From Glandiceps talaboti (Eukaryota > Hemichordata > Enteropneusta > Spengelidae), in NCBI RefSeq assembly GCF_964340395.1, contig NC_135566.1, positions 14,870,501-14,934,500 of the forward strand: DNA of 64,000 bases, read 5' to 3'. Shown here piece after piece: positions 1 through 9,853 of the stretch. The first letter of the stretch is position 1. Each line of letters opens with the position of its first letter. The position numbers and the translations under genes were made by a program. The notes beneath the pieces are model-generated. The model was not told the origin of the DNA and searched no databases. It was given only the letters and a program-made list of their open reading frames with translations.

Positions 1-84
1 TGACTAGTTATTAGTTTCATCAAATTGGATTTCATTAGATTATAATTTTTAGGTAATTTCCTATTTTGTATCTGCTTTATACAG

Positions 85-256
85 AGTGATGGCGACGTCA
101 CCGTTATCATTTGCAAGATATAGTTTCTACAGTAGGGGTAGTTCCAGTCGATCGTCACAACAAATGGCATTGGCGAGTGTATCGTCATGGCGACCAGAGT
201 CCAATACCCCAGTCTTCCAGCCAACAGACCAGCAACAACTACAACAACTGCAGCAG

Positions 257-291
<35 letters not shown>

Positions 292-634
292 GCAACAACA
301 ACAGCAACAACAACCAGTTCCACAGCAAGCTTTCATGCAGCAGCAGCAACCTTTACCCCAACATCAACAACCCCCACTTCCACTACCTCAACAGCAACAG
401 TACCAGCAACAGCAACAGCAGTACCCACCAAATGCTTACCAACCTCCACCAGGACAACTACAGCAACCACCACCACCACAACAGCAGCAACAACAACAAC
501 AACCATACCAGCAGTACCCTCAGCAACAAGCACAACAACCGTACATTCAACAAAGTTCCGTCCCACCAGTACGGTCTAATGGTGGTCAAACTTACAGAGC
601 TGAACCCACCCATCAACCACCACCAAAGAAACAA
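85..634 (+). CDS. Gene 1 exon a: Gln-rich exon
   Basis: The acceptor is ACAG before 85 and the donor CAA|GTAAGT follows 634. The exon enters in phase 1 and leaves in phase 0, with 183 full codons. The ATG at 89 is in frame, but the strong acceptor just upstream argues for an internal exon. Repetitive CAR/CCA codons keep several other frames open as well, including the antisense frames; these are composition artefacts. Confidence 0.82.
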
Positions 635-3600
635 GTAAGTGTTTTGTTGTTTAATTATCACATGACTGGAATCCACTGATTTGATTAGATGATAGGCTAT
701 TGATGTAAATCACATGACATAAATTGATTAATTTGATTGGACAATAGTTCATTGATTTGATTGGATAAAAGTCCATTGATTTTAAATGACATCTTAATTT
801 GATTGGATATAATTTATGTAATAGTCTATTGATATATATCACATGACTGGAATCCATAGATTTTATTGGATGATAGTTCATTGATATCAATCACATGACT
901 GGAATCCACAGAGTTGATTGGATAAGTATCCATTGATGTAAATCACATGACTGGAATCTGTTGATTTTATTGGCCAGTGTTATATTTACATAGAGAATTT
1001 GAATATAATTAGAATTATGACAGACAGAGATGATAACTATTTGATCATAATATTTTGTAATGTTGTTTAAATCTTGTACTTATACCAAAGTAATCGTATT
1101 GTTGGAGTAACGATGTTGTTATTTTACTTTTTCAGCCCCATGAGCTTCCACCTGTTGACAACATGAAAGGTGTCCCCAATAACTTCAAAGCACACAAACC
1201 GCCATCATTCCAACAGAAGAACAGTAAAAATAAACTATTGTAAGTAATTCCACCAGGTTTTTATCACGCATCAAGGCAGGTTATCATGCAGCTTTTTAGA
1301 GAAAACAAACGAGACAATCTGTTCAAAAGAAAACATAATGACCAGAAGTCACTGGCAAAAATCCTATCATATAAACTGCTGTGATACTGTAGTCTAATAT
1401 ATAAGTATAAAATGACGTTATTTTATTCATTCAGTATGAGAATACAGTATCACAGCAGTTAATATGGTAGGAGTTTTGCCAGTGATTACTAGTCATTAAA
1501 CAAGTGATAGTGAAGGGTAAAATATAAGGAAACTTTTATTTGGAAACAAAAATGATGAAAAATACTTACAAGTTGCAGACCTTGTCCTTTTAAAGAATGT
1601 GTTTTCTATGATGTCTTGTTCAATGTAGGTTATACTAATACAGACATCATTAATTATACACCATAAATTGTAATAATATTCACAATAATGTCACATGATA
1701 AGTTATATAAACAATGCATAGTGATGGTAAGCTAATTCATCCCATCTTCAGAGTGGTTTTGTTGAGTTTGTTTAATAAGATAAAAGAAGTTAAACTATTC
1801 TAAGATTAGAAGGTTAGAAAATGAGTGAGGATGTTCGTCAGCATGATACATCAAATGACTTTCACAGGTTATAATGCACAAACAGAATGTTATTTTAGTA
1901 TTGAGCTTTCGATCTGTGTTTGTTGACAATAGCAGAATGACAAATTCCATAGTTACAGCTGACCACTAGGTGGCAGTATAATCTGTCTCGGTCAACGATC
2001 CTCATCAGAATGACAAATTCTATAGTTACAGCTGACCACTAGGTGGCGGTATATTCAGCCGATTGTAGATGTTAGGTAGTTCGATTCCCTTGTCTTGGGC
2101 TTGTAGCATCTGATGATGATAGCTTCCCTGATCTTTGTCAACCAAGACAAAACAAAAGCTCAATGCTAAAAAAGACATTGTTTGTGTGATATATCATGTG
2201 CTAAGTCAGGTTTGAAACTGTTCAACCAGTTTGCGATTTTATCAATGAAAATATATCTCAAAAAGGAATGAAATGTAATAATTTTATAATAGAAACAATA
2301 TGAGTTAATATAATCTACTAATGTGCAATAGGTATTTACCTGTCTAACTGCCATAACGTAAAAAACAACAACAACAACAACAAATTTGTAAACAAAATCT
2401 CTTTAAATCTAAAACCATAAGGAGATGATAGTAAGAACAATCTTACATCTTACACGCAATGTATCTTGTAATTTGTATTGAAGTAACCTTTTCTAAAAAT
2501 TGATAAACTGATTTTAGATTAATTGCTTTAAGAGTTAATTAATGCATAATTGTAAAACTAAAAAGCATAACTCTTAATTAATTAACACAAAAGCGAAAAT
2601 TGCCAAAACTAATTATATTTTGTTTTTCTTTCCGGGATTGTTAAATATTGTTATATTTTGGTGAAATGGTAAGTTTATTCTCGTCAGTATTCAGCAGTGT
2701 AAAAATAAAAATAAATATTAACATTTAAAAAAAATTATAATAAATTAAGATAAATGTATTTTGTGTAAGCAGCTGGCTAAATATTTGGTGTAAATATCAA
2801 TTAATGCATGCTTTGTATGTTTTATTAACCTTTGACATTTGATCCCAAAGGTCAACATCCTGGTACTTTTGGGTCAGTAAAAATGTTTTTTGAAATGAAA
2901 AAACAATCCAAAAAGGATATATAGCCTGGAAATTAATGTTTTTCACTTGATTATGTTGGTTTGCTTACAAATTTTTGTTCATTTTTTGGGGGTAAAAGAA
3001 AATTTATACATTACAGCTACAAAAACTAATTCTTTCATCTTTATTAGATACTGTAGGTGATTCAGTGATGTAATAATATTGCTCTAATAAATTATGTCAC
3101 TTAAGTTTAGTAACAAATGATGCAGTACCATTAAAAAAGTTGACAGACAAGTATGTATATTAGACTGTAAGATACATTGTGTCGTTCTGCCCTCACCAAC
3201 CGATGTATGAGGGCGTCCCGTCACTGCGTACCTTACAGACTGTGTGCATATAAAGATCAATGTAATCAAGTCAAAAACATCATGTATTTATTTTTGGGGG
3301 TAATGCTCCTTTTACAAAAACCCAAAACATGATTGTTAACATGGAGCACTCAGGTGCTAATGTTTGCCGGGCCTGGGGTGACTCCGGGATAGCCACTGGA
3401 CTGTCTGGGAAGGCCTTGACAATTCCACAGCAAACGTTATATAGAGCGTGCAACATAGCCCTGTCACATAGTCCCAAACCTGAATGGATCGCTGTAGCAT
3501 TTTGTGTGATTGTGTGTATCTCTGACAGAAAATCGCTGGGAGCAATTCCCAGCACAAAAATATTTTTTTTTTTTAAATTTAAAAAAGAAAAAGATTAAAA

Positions 3601-6600
3601 AAAATATGATTGTCAAAGAAATTAGGAAAATATGATTTGTTGAGGTGTTTGGGGTCAAATGTCAAAGTTCAGCTTCAAATGAATAACCCTGCTAGATAAA
3701 GTTTTTCTGTGGTATATGGTGGCGCCAAGGATGGAGGAGGGGCGTGTAGTAATGCTAAAATTTCAAAAAGATGCAGTGATGGTTTAGATTTTCTTTTGAT
3801 TAAGTTTTGGTTTCCTGACTTTTGATTTACACAGAGACAGTCCGAGAAGTCAAGATCCTAGTGGTAGTTATGTGGATAGATTCCAACAACAACAAACTTT
3901 TAATAAACTGTATTCGCAGCCTGGCAAAGGCTCTAGTTTGTCAGAACAGAGCGGTCCACGACAAGCTAACATCAATATACCGCCAGCTAGAGGCCTAGAA
4001 AAGAAAGGTAAGCGTTCTACTGAAATGAAGATGTCGACTTTTTAAGGAAAAAAAATGACTCGAGTATAAATCTTATTTAATGGATCAGAAAGATGCTTAT
4101 TTTCACTAGTATAATTCATCCTTTGCTCAACTAAGGGACAATTTCACAACGTAATACAAACTCAATAAACGAACTTCATTCATTTAGGTGAAAGGGTCTG
4201 ACATCAGTGCGATTTGCTGAACTTCATTTTCACACTTCTAACCAAATTTTGAAAACTTTCACGCCTTCAATGATAACAGGTTCTGTATTTACTACTGAGA
4301 TGTTGATAAGTTGATAAAACTTTATACTTCTAATGTGATATACAGTGCTGGGTTTCTGATCATAGTGGTGACCACTACAATTTTCACCATGGTGTACATC
4401 ATATATAAACTTGTTGATCGATTGTGCACTTGTGAACGTTCTTTTAGGGGGAGGGGGTTTTATCCTATAAAACGAATGAAGTTTGTTCATTGAGCTTGTG
4501 CAACATGCAGTTGTCCCTAAGTAACTCCAACTTGCTTCAACTATATTTTTTAATGCTTAAAAAAAAATTTTCTTCAAAATCCGATTCATATTGCTATTTA
4601 TTATTTTGTCTAATTGATGTTAAAATACTTCAGTCAAGTTTGCTTTCATTTTGTTTTTTCATATTTTAATTTTGATAACGCTTGTTAACTTTTCAAGTTT
4701 CACAGCCTGTCTGATTTTACTTTGTAATTATTTTTTAATCTATCCCTGGTCTTTATTTTTCCCCACCTGCTTTCTTCTCTCTCAATGCTATGCTTTCCAA
4801 AATAGAAGAGAGTACTTCACCTCCTGAAAAACAAAGTAAACCACAAGCTGCTAGCTCTAGAAGTAACGATAAAACTGTTAGCAAGCCAGCTGAAAGAAAA
4901 GGCAAAGGTGCACGTAATGAGAAAGGTAAAATGCTAGGGGGTATCATGGTGGCATGTGGTGCACTGATAGATAAAATGCATGTTATGTGGTGTGTTTATG
5001 TGTTTTTGCTTATAATTTTGTTCAGCACTTCGCACCAGTAATTATTGTCAACTTATGAATAATTCAGAAACGTAGCTATGTAATCGCTGGGAACAACTCC
5101 CAGCACAACAAAAGAAAATTTTTTTTAAAAAGTATGTAATGGTGGTGGTGGTATTATCAAAAATTGTGTTCTTAATATCCCTGTAAATGTAACCCCAATG
5201 CTAACAGCTGTCCATTTATGCATAAAGAGAACAGTACCATATACCGTTGATAGCATTACTGTAAAGTTATCATCTCGGCTCTCATTCAAGCTAAGAGTAT
5301 GCTTTGGAATGTCATTTACTGCATCACAAGGTTTCGTCTGTCCGCTGGTTGAAATGCAGTTCGAAATTTTCATCATACCTCAAGCCTTTCCAAACGAGTC
5401 AAAGGTCACCTTGGATTACTGTTGCTGAGAGCTGTAGCCCAGTTAATCCAAGCTCAACCTAGTCCAGTATTATTAAAAGATGTGGTCATGTCTTGCCTTC
5501 TTTGACTTACATTTTTAAGTTTGCAAGATTTCGAAGTGTCAAAACCACAAATGCATGCATTCTGTAGTTTTGACAAGGTGAAGATTTTGTGGGTTTTTTT
5601 GCATGTATTTCCACGTTCTGTACAAATTGATATTTTGGAATTAGTTGCGTGATTTTAATGATTACAAAAACAAAATATGTTTATGACGCTTAAAATTGGC
5701 AGTAATAACAAGAATGAAAACACAGGTTTGTTGTGTAGGTGTGAAATTATGTCACGTAGTGTTAATTAGAAGTGTGTTTGTTTGTGTTGTCTTGTCTTGT
5801 CTTTAGACCCGTCATTAGATGCCATACCAGCCACACCGGCAGCTACTCCGCCACCAGTCAAATATATACCTAAAGGAACTCATGAAATGTTAAAGAATTC
5901 CTCCATAGATACGCCACAGTCAACACCACGTTCATCAGGTACATGAAGTGCCTTTTTTTTGCATGCAGACCAACACAAAAGTTATAAGTGTGCTTGTGGA
6001 CGGCTTGTAGGATCTACTTGGAGTTTGCAACAAGCTTGCAAAGCCAGGCAGTGAAGTTTTAAATCTCTGCCCTGCAAGCTTGTCACACACTTGTGATGCC
6101 CTGCAAGCTTGTAAGCATCTAAGGCAGTGAATTTCTCTGCAAGCTTGCCACAAGCTTGCAACAGTATTCCCTAACAGTACCTTAGTTTCCAAGTTCATGT
6201 ATAGGTTTACCCCAAGTGGCAATGACACAAGCAATTAGAAGTTCATCTATAAATTGACCCCAAATTCTTATATGAGCTTTGTTTTGAGCAAACTAAAGTG
6301 GTGATGATTGACACAGACTAGATAATACTTTTTTTTCTAGCTACATCAGCCAAAAAGGAGGTAATATTGTTTATTCTATGTACCCAGATGTAGAATTACA
6401 ATTATAAGTCTGTGTAGTATTTTTTTTATTTCATCAATGAAATACAAAGACTGAGAGATTCATTGGTGTGAGCACTTCTCAGTTGAATTAAACTCTGCTC
6501 CACACAACCGGTGAGTGGTAAAGAGCGCCCTCAACGACATCTGTCAGCCTGCTAAAACTTCATATCTTTATATGAGGTAGCTTTTAATTGTTCTGATTTG

Positions 6601-6765
6601 TTTGTTTGTTTGTGGTTGTTTGCAGGCAATTGGAGTCAAATCAATGACAAGCTTCGACAGGAATTACAAGATCTAGATGGAGAGATTGAGTATATGAAAT
6701 ATATGAATAAATCTCAATCTCAACCAACAGCACCAAAACCAGCACCAAGGTCTAAGAAGAGATAA
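85..6765 (+). CDS. Gln/Pro-rich protein with C-terminal coiled coil, 3' part of gene (six exons in window)
   Basis: Six exons chain with matching phases: 85-634, 1136-1239, 3835-4007, 4806-4925, 5807-5938 and 6626-6765. Together they give 405 residues plus a TAA stop. The first exon follows a good acceptor and enters in phase 1, so the N-terminus lies upstream of the window. Counting from its first full codon, residues ~1-48 are Ser/Arg-rich, ~49-76 form a polyglutamine tract encoded by mixed CAG and CAA, and the following ~100 residues are Gln/Pro-rich. The middle exons are polar and Ser/Pro/Lys-rich. The last exon encodes a short helix of coiled-coil type (INDKLRQELQDLDGEIEYM) and ends in a basic Ser-Lys-Lys-Arg tail. 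No catalytic motif or membrane segment is visible. The composition suggests a disordered scaffold or cytoskeletal/junctional protein, but that is inference and I do not recognise the family. The exon structure is solid. Confidence 0.82.
640..985. repeat. Degenerate ~50-bp tandem array in gene 1 intron
   Basis: Six or more diverged copies of a unit containing CACATGACTGGAATCCA and TTGATTGGATRATAGTCCA lie immediately after the donor of the Gln-rich exon. Each copy carries ATTGGA-type sequence. No coding is seen in the rest of this intron. Confidence 0.75.
1136..1239 (+). CDS. Gene 1 exon b
   Basis: The acceptor is TTTTTCAG and the donor is ATT|GTAAGT. It enters in phase 0 and leaves in phase 2, encoding 34 codons of polar sequence including PHELPPVDNMKGVPNNF. 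The phase fits both neighbours. Confidence 0.82.
1337..1497. mobile_element. Palindromic MITE-like element
   Basis: Imperfect inverted repeat in the intron. The left arm, with TCACTGGCAAAAATCCTA and CTGCTGTGATACTGTA, is mirrored on the right by the reverse complement ending CCAGTGATTACTAGTCAT. Arms are about 50-55 bp around a ~50-bp centre. No coding capacity, so a non-autonomous DNA transposon is likely. The target duplication is not obvious. Confidence 0.65.
1934..2053 (+). promoter_or_regulatory. Tandem pair of CTCF-like sites
   Basis: A 47-bp segment is repeated at 1934-1980 and 2007-2053. Both copies end in GACCACTAGGTGGCRGTATA. The core CCACTAGGTGGCR matches the CTCF consensus CCASYAGRKGGCR. 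Both are in the same orientation, 73 bp apart. Function is inferred from the motif only. Confidence 0.5.
3162..3241. mobile_element. Short AGTCTGTAAG-ended element, copy 1
   Basis: The ends AGACTGTAAGATAC and GTACCTTACAGACT are near-perfect inverted repeats, with a GC-richer centre containing CCGATGTATGAGGGCG. Related copies are at 18487-18591 and 26153-26225, so this is a small MITE or hairpin repeat family. Confidence 0.7.
3533..3556. repeat. Hairpin repeat end (copy 1)
   Basis: TCGCTGGGAGCAATTCCCAG plus CACA can form a GCTGGGA/TCCCAGC hairpin. Nearly the same sequence occurs at 5084-5108. It probably marks the end of a dispersed repeat whose body lies upstream. Confidence 0.45.
3835..4007 (+). 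CDS. Gene 1 exon c
   Basis: The acceptor ends in TTTACACAG and the donor is AAAG|GTAAGC. It enters in phase 2 and leaves in phase 1. The encoded segment is Ser/Gln-rich (DSPRSQDPSGSYVDRFQQQQ) and ends in a basic Glu-Lys-Lys. Confidence 0.82.
4135..4517. mobile_element. Harbinger-like MITE, copy 1
   Basis: Starts GGGACA and ends TGTCCC with long sub-terminal inverted repeats (CAAACTCAATAAACGAACTT at the left, its inverse at the right). It is flanked by TAA at 4132-4134 and 4518-4520. Three related full copies lie at 25628, 40506 and 60874. Three-base TWA duplications are typical of PIF/Harbinger elements. It lies in gene 1 between exons c and d. Confidence 0.8.
4806..4925 (+). CDS. Gene 1 exon d
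   Basis: The acceptor is AAAATAG, preceded by a long pyrimidine tract. The donor is AAAG|GTAAAA. It is phase 1 at both ends, so it could be skipped without a frameshift. It encodes a Ser/Lys-rich basic segment. Confidence 0.75.
5084..5108. repeat. Hairpin repeat end (copy 2)
   Basis: TCGCTGGGAACAACTCCCAG plus CACAA; second copy of the small hairpin seen at 3533-3556. Confidence 0.45.
5807..5938 (+). CDS. Gene 1 exon e
   Basis: The acceptor is TGTCTTTAG and the donor is TCAG|GTACAT. It is phase 1 at both ends. It encodes an Ala/Thr/Pro-rich stretch followed by a short motif (KYIPKGTHEMLKNSS) and a Ser/Thr/Pro tail. Confidence 0.8.
6031..6160. repeat. Cluster of five CAAGCTTG palindromes
   Basis: CAAGCTTG, usually as GCAAGCTTGT or CAAGCTTGCA, occurs five times within about 130 bp (near 6031, 6074, 6104, 6140, 6151), embedded in diverged copies of a short repeat. 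It lies in the last intron of gene 1. Confidence 0.6.
6341..6360 (+). CDS. Possible 20-nt alternative microexon of gene 1
   Basis: A 20-nt segment lies between a strong polypyrimidine/CTAG acceptor and a GAG|GTAATA donor. It enters in phase 1, compatible with exon e, but leaves in phase 0. Inclusion would shift the last exon's frame, replacing the coiled-coil tail with seven residues from the microexon plus 16 others, ending at TAG 6674-6676. It is not needed for the main product, so it is recorded as a candidate cassette. Confidence 0.3.
6626..6765 (+). CDS. Gene 1 terminal coding exon with coiled coil
   Basis: The acceptor is GTTTGCAG. In phase 1, joined to exon e, it encodes NWSQINDKLRQELQDLDGE and continues to a basic tail, with TAA at 6763-6765. 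The heptad-like hydrophobic spacing supports a short coiled coil. This frame is clearly better than the alternative created by the candidate microexon. Confidence 0.82.
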
Positions 6766-7567
6766 TACAAAGATAATTAGTATTGGACTTCAGACACTCA
6801 GCTGACTTATAGGAAAAGTTTCATGAAATGGCATTTACATAGGGCAAAGTTCTGTCAAATATATATAGTGTATACTTAGATGTTTGGTACTGGCTAGTTG
6901 CATTCTTATTGAATTAGTAACTTTTATGCCATAATACGTATCAAGTGGTATTTCTTGGAGTCTAGCAGGATAGAGCTGTGTTTAGAGCACAGAAAAAAGA
7001 ATCTTGTGTTTTCATTATAAAATGTTGACACAAGGCTTACAGTGAAAATGATGTTGGTTCGGTGTTTACTCATGTAACATGACATTTCTTACACACACTC
7101 AGACAACTTCAAATGCAAAAGAAACAATTCCGTAGGTGGTGCACACAGTGGGGATGCAAAAAGTAGTTGATTATCAGTTTAATAGAAAATTAACAGTTGA
7201 AGCCATTAAAATCGTCATCAAGTCAATGTGTACTGTTTTCATTAGAAGCCTGTTTTTCCTGCACTGTAAGAGAATAGCTATGCTTATCACTGTTCAATGT
7301 GATTGGGTAAAGGATCCTGCTGTGTTTATTGTGTCTCTGTTATTTGTTAGTCTAGAATTGAAATACACTGTATGTCTATCTTTGTGTCAAAAACGTAATG
7401 TTCCATCAGTGTTTGAAACACCAAGCCTACATCATTTTAGTTGTAATAAATGCAGTAATGTATTTCAAGACTCTCAAGTTAGTCTTGGGAACGCTATATG
7501 ATTTCTAGAGTAGCATGAGTGAAGAAGACAAGAAAAGGCTGTCACATAAAATGGACCTATGCATACA

Positions 7568-7573
7568 AATAAA
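7568..7573 (+). terminator. Candidate poly(A) signal for gene 1
   Basis: AATAAA lies about 800 bp after the gene 1 stop. A second AATAAA is at 9513-9518. I cannot tell which is used. Confidence 0.35.
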
Positions 7574-7705
7574 AGCAACTTTTAAAATTTGGCATGTTTT
7601 GAGTATCGGCATGATTGGCATATCCATGACAACTGTTTTGATATAAACTACTGTACTTGTACAAAATGTATTTAGAAACAGTCGTAAGCAAAATGCTCAT
7701 GCTCA

Positions 7706-7720
7706 CCACTAGGTGGCGCT
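7706..7720 (+). promoter_or_regulatory. CTCF-like site
   Basis: CCACTAGGTGGCGCT matches the CTCF core exactly and has the same orientation as the tandem pair at 1934-2053. Assignment is by motif only. Confidence 0.45.
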
Positions 7721-9684
7721 GTATTGGTGACATTCACATATGAATAATTCTGTACTCTTAGACTATTGTTATGGTAATTAGAGGTATTGAAAAATGTTTG
7801 TCAATAAGGTCGTTCTACTATTTTAATCTCGAAGTTTAAGCAATACGAAGTCTCCATCTTTGATTTTGGCAAAAGCTTGACTTCTCCCACCAGTGCCTGG
7901 TTCATCGTGACTTTAGTTTGAATGACAAAATAGTTTCATTTTTCATGACAAGTCTGTAGTTTAGTGGATCAACAATATGCAATGTATATATTTCAAATCA
8001 AGCTAGGGAGATAGGATGAAAGTTAGATTATGATATGCACAGTATGAGACCCCCTAACATAAGTCCAGTTAGTTGTATCACCAACTTGAGTGGTCTACTT
8101 TAGATGCAAGAAGCATTTCAGGAATTTGAAGAACCCTGGAACATTCGTCACTTTGAACACAGAATGTATGTCACTATGCATGGATTTGCCACGACAGCCT
8201 TTATTATATATATATTTACATCCTGTAAATTGATGTATATGTGTAGTTGTAGTCGTGCAGATTTTTTTTTTGTCCACAGTTTGTATAAATGTATGACAAA
8301 CATAACGTAGCTAATATGTTCTATGTATATATGTATAAACATGATATGTGCCTTATGTTGCCCCCTTTTTTTAAAAAGACATTCCAAAGTCAAACCCTAT
8401 AAAAAAAAAAAATATGTAAGTCCAGATGAAAAAATATGTAGAGGTACAATAACCTATCCCTGAGCTTTGTTAGATAATTGTTGACAAATATTGTAAAACA
8501 GAACAAGGCGCTTGAATATTTTGCAGAATCAAAGAGAATTTGAAAGTCGATGATTTCCTCCAGAATGTGGCTCGTTAGCAGTTTTCGGCTACTTGTTGAA
8601 AAAAAAAAATATTCCACTCATTAAGAAAAAAAAACTAAAAAAGTTGTACACATTAAGAAAAAATTATATATTAAATTATATCAGGCATGTTGAGGGAATG
8701 TTATATGTGATTTATTTTATTTTATTTGCACGTGAAAGAGTTTCATACCCGAGAAGGACTTATCTGTATAGCACTCAAAGTTTGATTTACAATCTGGAAG
8801 TGTGTACAATCAATACAAGACAATTTATTAGTGCAAGAACTTGCATGTTAATTTGTTTCCAGGTGTAGTATTGTTTCCTGTGAATAAGTTTTATGTATAT
8901 TTGTGTATAAAAATGCCCACAGGTGATATTGGAACTTAGGCTATTAAAATTGATGACGTTTTCTGCCAAGCATTCGGCCATGTCCGGCACAGTGTCCCTC
9001 TGTGGCCCATGTATATAGTAGCTTACAAAGCCAAGTGGTGCTGAATCCTACATATTGGCTGAAATTCTTGACACATTAAGAGTTTTAGGGATGTGATCTC
9101 AGATTGCGAATGTATCATATTTGTTGATATTGTATTATGTTTAGTAGTTAGTGTTACACTTGTAATATAGGAAGGCAAGTGAGGTTTTTTTTTAACAGCA
9201 GTACTGGGATTCTGAGACTGAAAAAAAATTCCGTCCAGTTGTAAAAAATATTTACTGTCAGAAAAATGTTGTAAACTTATGAAATACTTGTAGGTATTCA
9301 CATACAGCCCTTGGTTAATTCCTGCCATGTTGTAATTTGATAATCATAAAAAAAACGGCGATATTGTGAATATTTTATTGCCATCTGAAAGTTGTGTGGG
9401 TTTTCACTGTTCAGAAATATGCTTTCAAAATGTCACAAAATTAGCCCTGACGTATTTTGATTTCGATCTGTGTAAATGATAATCAGTCAACTCAAACAAG
9501 TCAGAGTTTTCAAATAAAAAAATAGTTTGGGGGACTTGTATGTGTGTACACTTTTCAAATCAGGAGTGGTTTTTTGACTTTGACTTTGAAGTGTGCTTAA
9601 CATAGCTTTGACCATCTGTAGAAGTAATTTTCCAAACATTTTTATTGTAGAAAACGCCCCAACATTCCAATCAAAATCATACTT

Positions 9685-9853
9685 CCACAGTGTTTCAGCT
9701 AAGGTTGGGGAACCCCGGTATTAAACCGAAAGGGGGAAAAATGGCAGTGTTTCCCCATAGAACTATGGTAATTTTGGGGGGGAACACTGGTAGAAAATGA
9801 CATGGTAACCCCGATAGACTTTACTGAGTTACCGCCCCTAGCAAAAACACTTC
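9685..9853 (-). mobile_element. MITE with TAGTGTTTT-type ends, inverted copy
   Basis: On the minus strand this matches the element at 33163-33328: GTGTTTTTGCTAGGGGCGGT at one end, GGGGTTCCCCAACCTTAGC near the other, and shared internal blocks with TTCCCCCTTTC. The inverted ends are imperfect. No coding capacity. Confidence 0.65.

Noticed and set aside
111-676. Several other long open frames over the Gln-rich exon, both strands
   Set aside because: They are reading-frame shadows of CAG/CAA/CCA repeats. Only the frame ending at the GTAAGT donor joins the downstream exons in phase.
2036-2110. Possible tRNA because of a TTCGATTCCC-like T-loop
   Set aside because: No A box, no acceptor-stem pairing and no anticodon arm at the right spacing.
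7136-7501. 121-codon open frame downstream of gene 1
   Set aside because: It lies in the likely 3'UTR, begins at a non-ATG codon, has no splice signals and no recognisable protein.
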